In this document: positions 12,151-23,540 of the stretch, piece by piece
Numbering within the stretch: position 1 is the stretch's first letter
Layout of the letters: each line of letters begins with the position of its first letter
From: Prosopocoilus inquinatus
Lineage: Eukaryota > Arthropoda > Insecta > Coleoptera > Lucanidae
Direction: 5' to 3'
Length of the DNA stretch: 64,000 nucleotides
Assembly (NCBI GenBank): GCA_036172665.1
Contig: CM069880.1
Coordinates: 8,558,501-8,622,500, forward strand
Notes under the pieces: model-generated
The model's input: only the letters and a program-made list of their open reading frames with translations
Told to the model about the DNA's origin: nothing
Databases searched by the model: none
Translations under genes and position numbers: made by a program

Positions 12151-15100
12151 TGGCATCATTTCATCGAATTGAATTATTGGTGAAAAGTTCAGGTCAATAT
12201 CTCAACCCGTTCTCAACTTATTGAATGTTTCTCCAATCGATTCGAATTCTTCAATTTTATTTTTTTCTCGAAAACGGCGCGAGTTAGAGACTTGTGGTTT
12301 GCACCATTCGATTCATCTGCTCAAGCTCTATGAGGGTGACTTCCTTCGCGGCAATCTATTTTTCGAGGAAACCCTCAAATTTTCATGGACTATAGCCTTA
12401 CTACTTTTTGGCCCAAAAAATATTTCTTTCTCCTAAAATCGCGAAAAAATTCACCTACGAAGAGCTCGACGACGCGCATTCAAAACCGGGCTCCGTTTCT
12501 CTGTAGTTCACCCCCTTATCGAGATATCGACCCCTAAAGTGCCGTAATAGAAAAGCAATGTTTTCTTAATGAAAAACTGGAAAGGTCAAATTCTGCTAGT
12601 GACAATCGAGTAATTGATATTTATGGAACGATACGGAACGATTTTGTTTTATATAACAGTTAAGATAACAATAAAACCAATAAAATTAATTAATTTATTT
12701 AAATATTACTTGTGTCTCCATCTTCGAGGGCGCAGAATTACAGATTTCTGTACAATTACAGAAACCTGTCTACGGGGATAGCCTAAAGGTGTCACCGTTC
12801 GCTCGAGGATGGCAGCACTTAGTAATGTATGAGTAAATTAATTACATTTAATGTTCTTATTGTTATTTTAACTGTTTCTTATATTAATACCATGCTTTAT
12901 CACTCGATAAATAACGGTTATTCGATTGGCGCTAGCGGATTTTTACTTTTCCGGTTCTTCACTGAGAAAAAAATGATTTTTTGCGACGGCTATTTCGGAG
13001 CCCATATCTCGGAAAGGGGGTGAGATACAGAGGAACGGAGCCCGGTTTTGAATGCGCCTCCTCGAGATCTACGTGGGTGAATTTTTTCGCGATTTTACGA
13101 GAGAAAAATATTTTTTGGGCCAAAAAGTAGTAAGGCTATAAGTCCATGAAAATTTGAGGATATCTACAAAAAATAGATTGCCGCGAAAAAAATCGCCCTC
13201 ATAGACCTTGAGCAGACGAATCGAGTGGTGCAAACCGCAAGTCTCTAACTCGCGCCGTTTTCGAGAAAAAAATTTCTATATTTTCTTATTCAAATTCTTT
13301 TCAAATTTTATTTTCTCGGAAACGGCGCGAGCTAGAGACTTGCGGTTTGCACCATTCGATTCGTCTGCTCAAGCTCTAACAATGTAATTTTTTCCGCGAT
13401 AATCTATTTCTCGTAGATATCCTTAAATTTTAATGGACTATAGCCTTACTACTTTTTGCGCGAAAAAATATTTCTTTCTCGTAAAATCACGAAAAAATTC
13501 ACCAAAGTAGAGCTCGACGTGGCGCATGCAAAACCGGGCTCCGTTCCTCTGTAGGTCAAACCCTTTCCGAGATATCAGCCCCCAAAATGCCGTCGCAGAA
13601 TGGCGATTTTCTCTCATTGAGAAACTGGAAATGTGAAACTCCGCTATCTCCAACCGAATAATCGTTATTTATGGAGTGATGCGGAATCATTTCAATTCAT
13701 GAAATAGTTAAAGTAACAATAAAAACAATAATTGTAATTAATTATTCACGTGTTACTGGGGCTGCCATCTTAAGACGAATAGTGCGACTTACGGTCTACT
13801 TGAAGTGTGAGGTTACAGATTCCTGTAGAATTACAGAGACCTGTTTCCGTGAATAACGTATAGGTCTCGTTAGTGGCTCGAAGATGGCAGCACTAATAAA
13901 TTAATTTCATTTATTGTTATTTTAACTGTTCTATGAATTAAAATCATTCCGTATTGCTCCATAAATAACGATTATTCGATTGGCGCTAGCGGACTTTTAC
14001 TTCTCTAATTCTTTACCGAGAGAAATTTATTATTTTGCAACGGACCTTTCGGGGCCGATATCTCGGAAAGGGGGTGAGCTACAGACGAACGGAGCCCGGT
14101 TTTGGATGCGCCTTGTCGAGCTCTACGTTGGTGAATTTTTTCGCGATTTTTGGAGAAAGAAATATTTTTTGGCCGAAAAATGAAAATTTAAGGATATCTA
14201 CGAAAAATAGATTGCCGCGAAAAAAATAACCCCCATAGAGCTTGAGCAGACGAATCGAATGGTGCAAACAGCAAGTCTCTAGCTCGTTCTGTTTTCGAGA
14301 AAGAAAATTGCAAAATTTCGAGCAAAAAATACGTTGCTGCGAAAAAAATCACCCTCATAGAGCTTGAGCAAACGAATCGAATGGTGGAAACCGCAAGTCT
14401 CTAACTCTCGCCGTTTTCGAGAAAGAATTTCTTGAAATTTTCTTATTTAATCGTTTTTCAAATTTTATTTTCTTGGAAACGGCGCGAGCTAAAGACTTGC
14501 GGTTTGCACCATTCGATTTGTCTGATGAAGCTTTATGACAATAAAGCAACGTTCCATACTCTCTTTCGCTTCATTCTTGAGATATCGTGATTTTTCCCTT
14601 GTAATATGGTGGCTGCGCCGGTAAGAATATTAATATCTCAAGAATGAAAAGAGATAGGAAGTTACAGCTTTCACCCGTAGCTTCGCCTTCTCGAACTCAG
14701 TCAATGCTAAAAGTTTCAAGTAAATATCTCAAGTCGTTCTCGACTTACGGAATTTATTACTTACCTGTCGAAAATTTTCTAATTTTTTTCTCGAAAACGG
14801 AGCGAGTTAAAATTGCGGAAAAATTCACCTACATAGATATCAATGAGGCGCATTCAAAACCGGGCTCCGTTTCTCTGTAGCTCATCCACTTTCCGAGATA
14901 TTCGCCCCTAAATTGCCGTCGTAGATAAGTAATGTTTTCTCAGTTAAGAACTGGAAAAGTAAAAGCCTGTTAAGGCCAATCGAATAATCATTATTTATGG
15001 AGCGAAGCAGAACTATTTTAATTCATAGAGCACTTAAAATAACAATAAAAGTAATAATTGTAATTAATTTATTCATATAGAAACTAGTGCTGCCATCTTT

Positions 15101-15233
15101 GAGCGAATGGTGCAACTTAAGGATCACTCTGCGTATGATATTACAGATTCCTGTAGAATTACAGAGACCTGTTTCTGAGAATAACCTAGAGATTCTACTG
15201 TGTCCACGGAGATGGCAGCACTAGCATTATATG

Positions 15234-15382
15234 AGTGGCGACTGGCAATGATTTTAAATTAAAAAAAAAAGTAGTAGTCATTAAGAAAAAAAAAACAACT
15301 TAATTGTCAATACAATTCTTTTGTATAAAAAATTTGAAAATTAAATAAAACATTAATGTGATTTAATATATAAATCACTACA
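15234..15382 (+). repeat. 5' LTR (149 bp)
   Basis: Starts AGTGGCGACTGG and ends AATCACTACA. TATAAAA at 15324-15330 and AATAAA at 15344-15349 are likely promoter and poly(A) signals. The first base is A where the 3' LTR has T, so the usual TG start is lost in this copy. Confidence 0.93.
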
Positions 15383-15385
15383 AAT

Positions 15386-15404
15386 TGGTGACACCGACGT
15401 GATC
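15386..15404 (+). other. Primer-binding site for tRNA-Trp
   Basis: TGGTGACACCGACGTGATC begins four bases after the 5' LTR. By recall of animal tRNA-Trp it complements the 3' end of that tRNA (including CCA) with one mismatch (A for C at position 8). This primer choice is typical of CsRn1-clade elements. Confidence 0.8.
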
Positions 15405-15515
15405 AGTGAGTACAAGAGTATTCAAGAGCAGCTGATGATGTCTACTCCATAACAGACGCCAATTATTGAAAGCACGAGCAACGGAGACCACGTAGGAACA
15501 TTCAAATTAATTAAA

Positions 15516-16298
15516 ATGCCGCAACCTTTTCTAAGAAATTGCCCAGCACGTTATTTCACTTTATGCGAAATGATTTTTGAATCACACAACATCAAAAGTG
15601 ATATATCAATATACCGTCACGTAGTGACTAGCTTAGAATCAGATATTTTGGATCTGATCGGGGACATAGTGGACGCACCGCCATCCACAGGCAAGTACGA
15701 AGCGGTAAAAAATCGAATCATAAGCATTTTATCCGATTCCGTTGAGACTAAACTACGCAAACTTCTTCGTGGGCAACCCATGGGAGATGAAAAGCCAAGC
15801 GTGTATCTCCAACGCATTCGCAACCTTGCGGGCGCCAAATGTCCTGAAGAAATTTTGAGAACGATATTCCTGGAACAACTACCAGAGAATGCTCGAGGAA
15901 TTTTAGCGGTGGGCACTGACAGTGATCTCGCGACTATAGCCGTGATGGCCGATCGCATTATGGACGTTTTTCAACCCCATATTGCAACTACAAGCCAATC
16001 ACATTGGATACCTAGAGAGCGCACCACCTCATTGGATTCGCACATTCTTCCGCCTACGTCATCGCATGAATCAACTGAAATTACAGGACTCGTAGCTCGA
16101 GTTGAAGCACTTACACAAGAAGTCGCTGAATTAAAGGCCCAACGAGGACGTCAACGACACCGGAGCAAGTCACGAATTCAACACAAAACAGAAGGACACT
16201 CCAACCCCACATTTTGTTACTACCACAATAGATTTGGAGCAGAGGCGTATCGCTGTCGACGTCCTTGTTCTTGGAAAAAGCAGCACCAGGAAAACTAA
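15516..16298 (+). CDS. Gag protein of the CsRn1-like element
   Basis: Open frame of 260 aa for the structural protein that packages element RNA. The N-terminal half has the insect gag pattern (ARYFTLCEMIF, DAPPSTGKYEAVKNRII, LRKLLRGQPMGDEKPS, LEQLPENARGILA). A Glu/Ala/Leu-rich coiled-coil-like stretch lies around residues 190-205. The C-terminus holds C-Y-Y-H, then two further Cys (RCRRPCSW), the CHCC variant of the nucleocapsid knuckle. The frame overlaps the protease frame, which is one base back (-1), over 16265-16298. Expression by -1 frameshifting is possible, but no perfect slippery heptamer is evident. The start is the first ATG after the leader. Confidence 0.85.
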   Translation: MPQPFLRNCPARYFTLCEMIFESHNIKSDISIYRHVVTSLESDILDLIGDIVDAPPSTGKYEAVKNRIISILSDSVETKLRKLLRGQPMGDEKPSVYLQRIRNLAGAKCPEEILRTIFLEQLPENARGILAVGTDSDLATIAVMADRIMDVFQPHIATTSQSHWIPRERTTSLDSHILPPTSSHESTEITGLVARVEALTQEVAELKAQRGRQRHRSKSRIQHKTEGHSNPTFCYYHNRFGAEAYRCRRPCSWKKQHQEN

Positions 16299-16603
16299 GA
16301 TCACCGGCGTGCGTTGAGGCAGCCGCTGGTGGTAACTCCTCACCAAAACGCCTCACCGTCACTGATAAAAAAACAGGGCTGCGTTTCCTAGTGGATACAG
16401 GCGCCGACGCATCAGTATTACCACGCAACCGCGTGAAACATACCAAATGGACAAACAAAACCCTTTACGCTGCAAACGAGACAAGGATTCACACATACGG
16501 AGAAACACAACTAACTTTGGATCTAGGGCTGAAGCGTTTGTTCACCTGGACATTCCTCGTCGCTGACGTGTCTACCCATCTTAGGAAACGATTTTCTCCA
16601 TGA
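16265..16603 (+). pseudogene. Retroelement aspartic protease segment, frame broken
   Basis: Contains the retropepsin active-site motif FLVDTGADASVLP. It lies in the -1 frame relative to gag. Family members continue from protease into reverse transcriptase in one frame, but here the frame closes at 16601-16603. The sequence that should follow continues in another frame from about 16577, so a small indel has separated protease from RT. Confidence 0.85.
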
Positions 16604-19433
16604 ATACCAATCGTTACCTGATCTAAGGAATAAACGTTTGGTGGATAACATGACATGCAGAACCACGCCTGGATCATTTACCAGAACGACAATACCCACA
16701 CTCACTACAGTAAGCAGTGAAATGAGGTTTCATGAAGTCTTGAAGAAGTATCCTGAAGTTACACAGCCAGTTCAATTGCGACAGCCTAAACACCACGTTC
16801 AGCATCACATCCTAACTAAAGGACCACCATGCACCGACAATGCTAGACGCCTTTCACCAGAGAGGTACAGACAAGCGAAAAAGGAAATTGAAAACTGGAT
16901 AGCTACGGGCATTGTCAAACCATCAAACAGTCCGTATTCCAGCGCTATACTTATGAAGATGAAGAAAGATGGTAACTGGCGAATCTGCGGGGATTACAGA
17001 GCATTGAACAAAATTACAATTCCTGATAAATACCCGGTGCCGCACATACAAGATTTCGCCCACAGGCTACATGGATGCACAATATTCTCAACTATTGACC
17101 TGGAAAGAGCCTACTTTCATATTCCGATGGCACCCGAAGACAGTAAGAAAACCGCCATCATAACACCTTTTGGCCTGTTTGAATTCCAAGTGATGCCATT
17201 TGGTTTAGCGAACGCTGCTCAAACTTTCCAACGGTTCATGGACACTGTTCTTCGAGGTATTGATTTTGCATTCTGTTATATTGACGATATTCTTATTGCT
17301 TCGAGGACAGAAGCAGAACACAAAGATCATCTGGACCAAGTTTTCGCAAGGCTACAACATCACGGACTCACGATCAAAACAAGCAAATGTTTCCTTGGAA
17401 AATCAAGCGTCGAGTACTTGGGACACCGTGTTTCAATCAAGGGGACTGAACCTCTAGAACACCGTGTGAAGATTCTTCAGGAACTACCTAGACCCAAAAA
17501 TATTTTTGATCTAAGAAGGTTTCTGGGAATGTTAAATTTCTACAGGAGATTTATGCGAAACGCTGCACAACCACAAGCAGAACTTCACGCGCTGACGGCT
17601 GGAGCAAAGAAACGGGACAAAAGGCCAATCCAGTGGACACCAACAGCTGAGAAAGCATTCTACGAATGTAAGAAGCAACTCACCGAAATAACATTATTAG
17701 CACACCCAGCTGAACAAGCCAAACTAGTTTTGGTCACCGACGCCTCAGACACTGCAGTAGGCGCTGTTTTAGAACAAATCGACAATGGAAAAAGACAACC
17801 ACTGGGATTTTTTTCAAAGAAATTGTCTCCAACTCAAACTAAATATAGTGCTTATGACCGTGAATTGTTAGCCATTTATCTGTCTGTGAAATTCTTTAAG
17901 CATATGATTGAAGGAAGAAATACGGTAATCTTTACGGATCACAAACCGCTAACTTATGCTTTCAATCAGAAACAATCTAAAGCTTCTCCAAGGCAGCAAA
18001 GATATTTGGATTACATTGGACAATACACCACAAGCATTATTCACATATCAGCAGAAGACAACTGCGTAGCTGACGCTCTATCTCGGATTGATAGCATCAA
18101 GTTACCTGTGATCGTAACGACCGAAGATATCGCTGAAAGTCAACTTACTGATGGTGAACTCCAACAGCTACTACAAGATGCAGGGTCACTTAATCTTAAA
18201 CAATTAAGACTCGACGGAACCGAAACAAAAGTATATTGTGACATATCCACGGATTCCATTCGACCTTACATACCAGTAGCGTTGAGGAAGAAGATTTTCG
18301 ATACTGTGCACAACACTGCACACACCAGCGGACGAGCTACCAGAAGAGCAATTGCGGAAAAATTCGTCTGGCCATCGATGAATAAAGATATCATCGATTG
18401 GGCTCGCACATGCCTACCATGTCAACGATCAAAAATCAGCCGACACATAAAACGTCGACCTGAACATATCCCGATACCAGATGAACGATTCTACCACGTG
18501 CACATGGACATCATTGGTCCAATGCCAACATCCCAAGGTATTCGTTATTGCCTCACAATGATAGACCGTTTCACGCGATGGCCAGAAGCAGTGCCTATAA
18601 AGGACATCACCGCAGACACCATCGTGGACACATTTTTCAATGCATGGGTGTCAAGATTCGGAGCACCGGCCATCATCACCACGGATAGAGGAACACAGTT
18701 TGATTCGCAACTGTTCGATGCCATGACGAAAATAATAGGAGCTAAAACAGTGAAAACAACAGCCTAACACCCACAATCAAATGGGACTGTAGAACGATGG
18801 CATAGGACTTTGAAATCTGCAATAAAATGCCATGAGACAGCAAACTGGACAAAAGCACTCCCAATCGTACTATTGGGTTTAAGAAACAGTCTCAAAGAAG
18901 ATATAGGAACATCGGCAGCAGAAATGACTTATGGTACAACCCTAAGACTGCCAGGAGAATACTTCCACCAAGAACAATTTCTGCAAGACCAAATCATTTT
19001 TTTAGAACAACTCCGACAAGCCATGAGGAAAATCCGACCTCAGCCAACTTCGCACCATCAAAAACCAAGAATTTTCGTGAATAAAACTCTTCACACATGC
19101 TCTCATGTATTCGTGAGAATGGATGGAGTCAAGAAACCACTAGACCAACCGTATAAAGGACCTTACAAAGTTCTTCGCAGAATAAATGATTGCTGTTTTG
19201 AAGTTGATCTAGACGGAAAACCATCTAACATTTCAATTGATCGTTTAAAACCAGCCTTTACAGAAATAGACCATGAACGAGACAATTCCACCCTACGAAA
19301 ATACCCTGGAGCGAAGGAGAAAAGAGTATCGTTCCTGGAACCAGTTCACTCGCGGGGGAGTACTGTGGCGACTGGCAATGATTTTAAATTAAAAAAAAAC
19401 GTAGTAGTCATTAAGAAAAAAAAAACAACTTAA
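16604..19433 (+). pseudogene. Pol: reverse transcriptase, RNase H, integrase (stop-interrupted)
   Basis: Copies element RNA and inserts the DNA in intact relatives. In order: RT with [17 protein letters not shown] and the YIDD active site (17278-17289); RNase H with [15 protein letters not shown]; the integrase zinc finger HHCC (about 18310-18425, ending CLPCQRSK); and the integrase core with Asp in HMDIIG, Asp in TTDRGTQF and Glu in TVERWH (18792-18794). A TAA at 18765-18767 stops translation nine codons before that Glu, after which the frame stays open to 19433. The first ATG of the open stretch is 16638. The last 70 bp of the frame run into the 3' LTR. Any product lacks a complete integrase core. 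Confidence 0.93.
19349..19363 (+). other. Candidate polypurine tract
   Basis: A GGGGGAG run ends just before the 3' LTR, where plus-strand priming is expected. It is short and interrupted. Confidence 0.5.
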
Positions 19434-19512
19434 TTGTCAATACAATTCTTTTGTATAAAAAATTTGCAAATTAAATAAAGCATTAATGTGATTTAATATA
19501 TAAATCACTACA
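19364..19512 (+). repeat. 3' LTR (149 bp)
   Basis: Starts TGTGGCGACTGG, ends AATCACTACA and is followed by the second TATG. It differs from the 5' LTR by one A/G and three transversions. Confidence 0.93.
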
Positions 19513-20799
19513 TATGAATCAATTAATTACATTTATTGCTTTTATTGTTATTTTAACTGTCTTATGAACTAAAATCGTTCCGTATCGTTCCATAAATAGC
19601 GATTATTCGATTGGCGTTAGCGGATTTTTAATATTTTCAGTTTTTCACTGAGAAAATCTATTTTTCTGCCACGGCATTTTAGGGGCCGATATCTCGGAAA
19701 GGGGGTGAGCTACAGAGGAACGGAGCCCGGTTTTCGATGCGCCTCGTCGAGCTCTACGTTGGTGAATTTTTTCGCGATTTTAGGAGAAAGAAATATTTTT
19801 TCGCTCAAAAAGTAGTAAGGCTATATAGTCCATGAAAATTTGAAGATTTCTACGAAAAATAGATTGCCGCGAAAAAAATCACACTGTTAGAGCTCGAGTA
19901 GACGAATCGAACGGTGCAAACCGCAGGTCTCTAACTCGTGCCGTTCTCGAGAAAAAATATTCTAAATTTTCCTATTCAATTCCTTTCCAAGTTTTATTTT
20001 CTCGAAAATGGAGCGAGTTAGAGACTTGCGGTTTGCACCATTCGATTCGTCTGCTCAAGCTCTAACAGGGTGATTTTTTTCATGCCAATCTGTTTTTCGT
20101 AGAAATCTTCAAATTTTCATGGACAGCACTAGTAATATATAGCCTTACTACTTTTCGGCCCAACAAATATTCTTTCCTCCTAAAATCGCGAAAAAATTCA
20201 CCTAGGTAGATCTCGACGAGGCGCATTAAAAACTGGGCTCCGTTCCTCTGCAACTCATCCCCTTTCCAAGATATCGGCCCCGAAAAGGCCGTATCAAAAA
20301 GACATTTCTTTCTCAGTAAAATACCGGAAAAGTAAAAATCCGCTGGCGCCAATCGAATAAACATTATTTATGGAACGATGCGGAACTATTTCAATTCATA
20401 AAACAGTTAAAATAAGAATAAAAGCAATACAGGTAATTAATTTATTCATATATAAACTGGTGCTACCATCTATAAGCGAATAGTGCGACTTATAAGCTAT
20501 TTGCGGTGCAAGATTACAGATTCCTGTAGAGTTACAGAGACCTGTTTCCATAGATATCCTACAGATTCCATTAATGGTTCGAAGGTGGTAGCACTAGTAA
20601 TATATGATTAAATTAATTGCTTTTATTGTTATTTTAACTGTTTTATAAGTTAAAATCGTTCAGTATCGCTCCATAAATAACGATTATTCGATTGGCGTTA
20701 GCGGATTTTTAATATTTTCAGTTTTTCACTGAGAAAATCTGCTTTTCTGCCACGGCACTTTAGGGGCCGATATCTCGGAAATGGGGTGAGCTACAGAGG

Positions 20800-23160
20800 A
20801 ACGGAGCCCGGTTTTGGATGCGCCTCGTCGAGATCTACGTAGGTGAATTTTTTCATGATTTTAGGAGAAAGAAATATTTTTTGGGCCAAAAAGTAGTAAG
20901 CTTATAGTCCATGAAAATTTGAGGATTTCTACGAAAAATAGATCACGCTCATAGAGCTTGAGCAGACGAATCGAATGGTGCAAACCGCAAGTCTCTAGCT
21001 CGTTCCGTTTTCGAGAAAAAAAATTTTCAAAATTTCTATGGAAAAATAGATTTCCGTGGAAAAAATCACCCTCATAGAGCTTGAGCAAACGAATCGAATG
21101 GTGCAAACCGCAAATCTCTAACTCGCGCCGTTTTCGAGAAAAAAATAAAATTGAAAAATTCGAATCGATTGGAGAAACATTCAATAAGTTGAGAACGGGT
21201 TGAGATATTGACCTGAACTTTTCACCAATAATTCAATTCGATGAAATGATGCCAAAAATCTTTTGCAAGCGGGTCTTTCAGATTCTTCTTATGCACTGGT
21301 AGAAGAAAATGTAAAGCTTCAGAAGTCGTGGCCTGAAGCCAATGCAAATAAAAATATAACATGCAGCGCAGGCGTGCTGATTATATTTAAAAATAGTTAC
21401 TCCAGGTTTAGGAACTTTGCATTTTACAAGCTTTGCAGGTGAACCTGTTAGATTACTCGTGCAACTCTTCCCGTTTATGTTATCCTGGTAGCAGGAGCTC
21501 GAAAACTGTAAAATCCGTTGTCCGAAGCTAGTACAAATCATACGACACGCAGCGCACGAGTGCTGGTTCGGTTGCCTACAGGGGGTTAAAAATATCATTG
21601 AAAAATATTTGTTTAATAACAGTCAATGCCTGTTTTAAAAATTTAAATAGCATTAAATAATTTATATTGCCTATTATATTACCTATTTGTGTACACAGAT
21701 CGCCCCTTTTTCGTTTTGCAAAGGCGCCTTTCAGATTCCTCTTTCACCTCTTCGCGTTTATGTGATCCTGATAGCAGGAGATCAAAAATTGTAAGATCCG
21801 CTGTTCGATGCCAGCAGCGAACATATTACACAGCATGCAATGCAGACGCGTTAGTTTAGTTGCCTACTCGCGACAGAGAAAAGTTGTGAAAAATATTTGT
21901 TTAAAAATAGTTATCACTTCTTTTAAAAATCTACAATGCGTTAAATAATTCACACTGGCTATCCTATGTCCTATTTGTGTAAACAGATCGCCCATTTCGT
22001 GCTTCGTTAAAAACGAAATCAGCATTAAATGGATGCGACCACATTCTATTTAATAAAAAATTAAATTCGCTTCTAAAAATTCGGGGAAGCACTTTATAAT
22101 TAGAAGAGCCTCATGTTTTATACATTTGTCAATTTTGAACATTATTTTTGCTTGTAATAATTCGGTAAATAATAATAAACGATAAATGCGTATTTTCGGT
22201 CATAAAAAAATTAAATCGAACTCTAAGAATTAAGGAAAGCTCTTGACAATTAGGAGGGCTTGCTATTTCTTTTTTATCTTTATAAATAAGTAATAAGTCG
22301 AAAAACGCACGTTAATTAATTAACTTATAAATTCAAAACAAACGATTTAGTACAGAAAGAGTTTAATGCATTTTGAAAAAGAGGGAACAATTATTTTATA
22401 TTCTTAACGAAAAGTTTATAAACAATTAATATTTTGCAATTAATTGCTCCGGCTACATCCGCCCGACACCTCCTCGTGTTTATGCGATCCTGGTAGTAGG
22501 AGAACGAAAACTGCAAAATCGCGGAGACCAGCACAAATTATACGACGTGCAACGCAGACGTGCTGGTTTGGTTGTCTACACAAGATCATTCCAAAACATT
22601 TGTTTAAAAATAATTAGTTCTTCTTTTAAAAACCTAAAAAGCATTAAATAAATGTCCAATATTTTCTTTGTTTATTCTTAGACAGAAACTAATATTAAAT
22701 GGAAACTAATTAACTGACAAAAGAATCAAGAAGACGTTTTATCACTTACATTTGTTGCATTTTATTCAATACCATCAATTACTTAACAAAATGAAAGAAA
22801 GGCTACAATTATTTTGGTTACTCAAAGATTTATAAATAACATTTCTAAAATTAATTGCGCCGGATACATTTCTATTGACACCTCTTCGCGTTTATGTAAT
22901 CCTGGTAGCAGGAGATCAAAATTTGTAAAATCTGCTGTCCGAAGCCACCGCAAATGAAACAACATGCTATGCAGGCATGCTGGTTTGGTTGCCTACATTT
23001 CTCAATTAACTGCGCCGGCTGGATTCCTCTTGACACCTCCTCGCATTTATGTGATCCTGGTAGCAGGAGATCAAAAATTGTAAAATCTGCTGTCCGAGGC
23101 CAACGCCAATTACACAGCATGCACTGCAGACATGCTGATTTGATTGCCTACACACGACTG
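20800..23160 (-). repeat. Right arm: inverted copy of the left arm
   Basis: Mirror image of 4330-6700, including spacers, box order and the junction to the palindromic array. Box cores on the minus strand lie near 21485, 21760, 22485, 22900 and 23050. Another diverged box lies at 23380-23530. Confidence 0.85.
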
Positions 23161-23540
23161 AAAAAATATATAAAAATATCTTTTTTAAATAGTTAATCCT
23201 ATTTGTGCAAATAGACCGCCCATTTCGATCTTTGTTAAACTACGAAACAAAAATTAAATTAATTGTGCACACTATTGAAAAAACTTGTATTGAAAGATAG
23301 CTAATCTAAAAAACATTAAATAATTTACATCGGCTGCTCTTTGACCTAATTTTGTAAATAGATCGGCCGTTTTGCCTTTTGCAAGCGCGCCTGTTGGATT
23401 CCACGTGCGCCTTTGCACGTTTATGTGAGCAGGAGTCTTAAAACTTCAAAAATCGTGGACTAAAGGCAATGTAATGATAAATTATGTGACATGCAACGCA
23501 GGCGTGCTTGTTTGGTTGCCTACATAAAATTGAAAAATTC

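Larger units (their letters stand above)
15234..19512 (+). mobile_element. CsRn1-like Ty3/Gypsy LTR retrotransposon
   Basis: A 4279-bp element with two 149-bp LTRs that differ at 4 positions (about 97% identical). TATG precedes the 5' LTR (15230-15233) and follows the 3' LTR (19513-19516), a 4-bp target duplication. The primer site matches tRNA-Trp, the gag nucleocapsid has a C-H-C-C pattern, and pol order is protease, RT, RNase H, integrase. A tRNA-Trp primer and a CHCC Gag motif are known marks of the CsRn1 clade. This copy cannot make a complete Pol because of a frame break near 16575 and an in-frame stop at 18765. It inserted into the pre-existing palindromic repeat, so it is younger than that repeat. 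Confidence 0.93.
12150..21230. repeat. Palindromic satellite array P2 (4 units, split by LTR element)
   Basis: Central dyads near 12755, 13810, 15145 and 20520 belong to the same unit family as P1. The unit at 15145 was split by the LTR retrotransposon. Removing 15234-19512 plus one TATG copy restores a normal unit spacing of about 1.09 kb to the 20520 centre. The 13810-15145 unit carries the ~300-bp insert in inverted orientation. Confidence 0.8.
3885..23540. mobile_element. Giant foldback-like inverted-repeat block
   Basis: Almost 20 kb of repeats without a host gene. Order: left arm (about 4330-6300), palindromic array P1 (6300-9790), arm-like block L2 (9800-12150), palindromic array P2 (12150-21230, interrupted by an LTR element at 15234-19512), right arm (21240-23160) as the inverted copy of the left arm. 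A short palindrome centred near 4085 precedes the left arm, and a diverged extra box (23380-23530) follows the right arm. The outer arms match at about 95% by eye over more than 2 kb, with P units continuing the match inward (6347-6634 against 20861-21184). No transposase-like frame is present; all frames inside (apart from the LTR element) are short and repeat-derived. A non-autonomous foldback element (compare FB/Galileo in Drosophila) or a palindromic satellite fits; the exact ends are not resolved. Confidence 0.7.

Noticed and set aside
15617..15958. 113-codon minus frame opposite gag
   Set aside because: Antisense shadow of the gag frame with no support of its own.
6347..21184. Recurrent 60-115-codon frames (for example MALADFYFS..., ...GLHHSIRLLKLYE) on both strands
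   Set aside because: They track DNA repeat copies, appear equally in inverted units, and show indels and substitutions without codon bias, so there is no evidence of coding.
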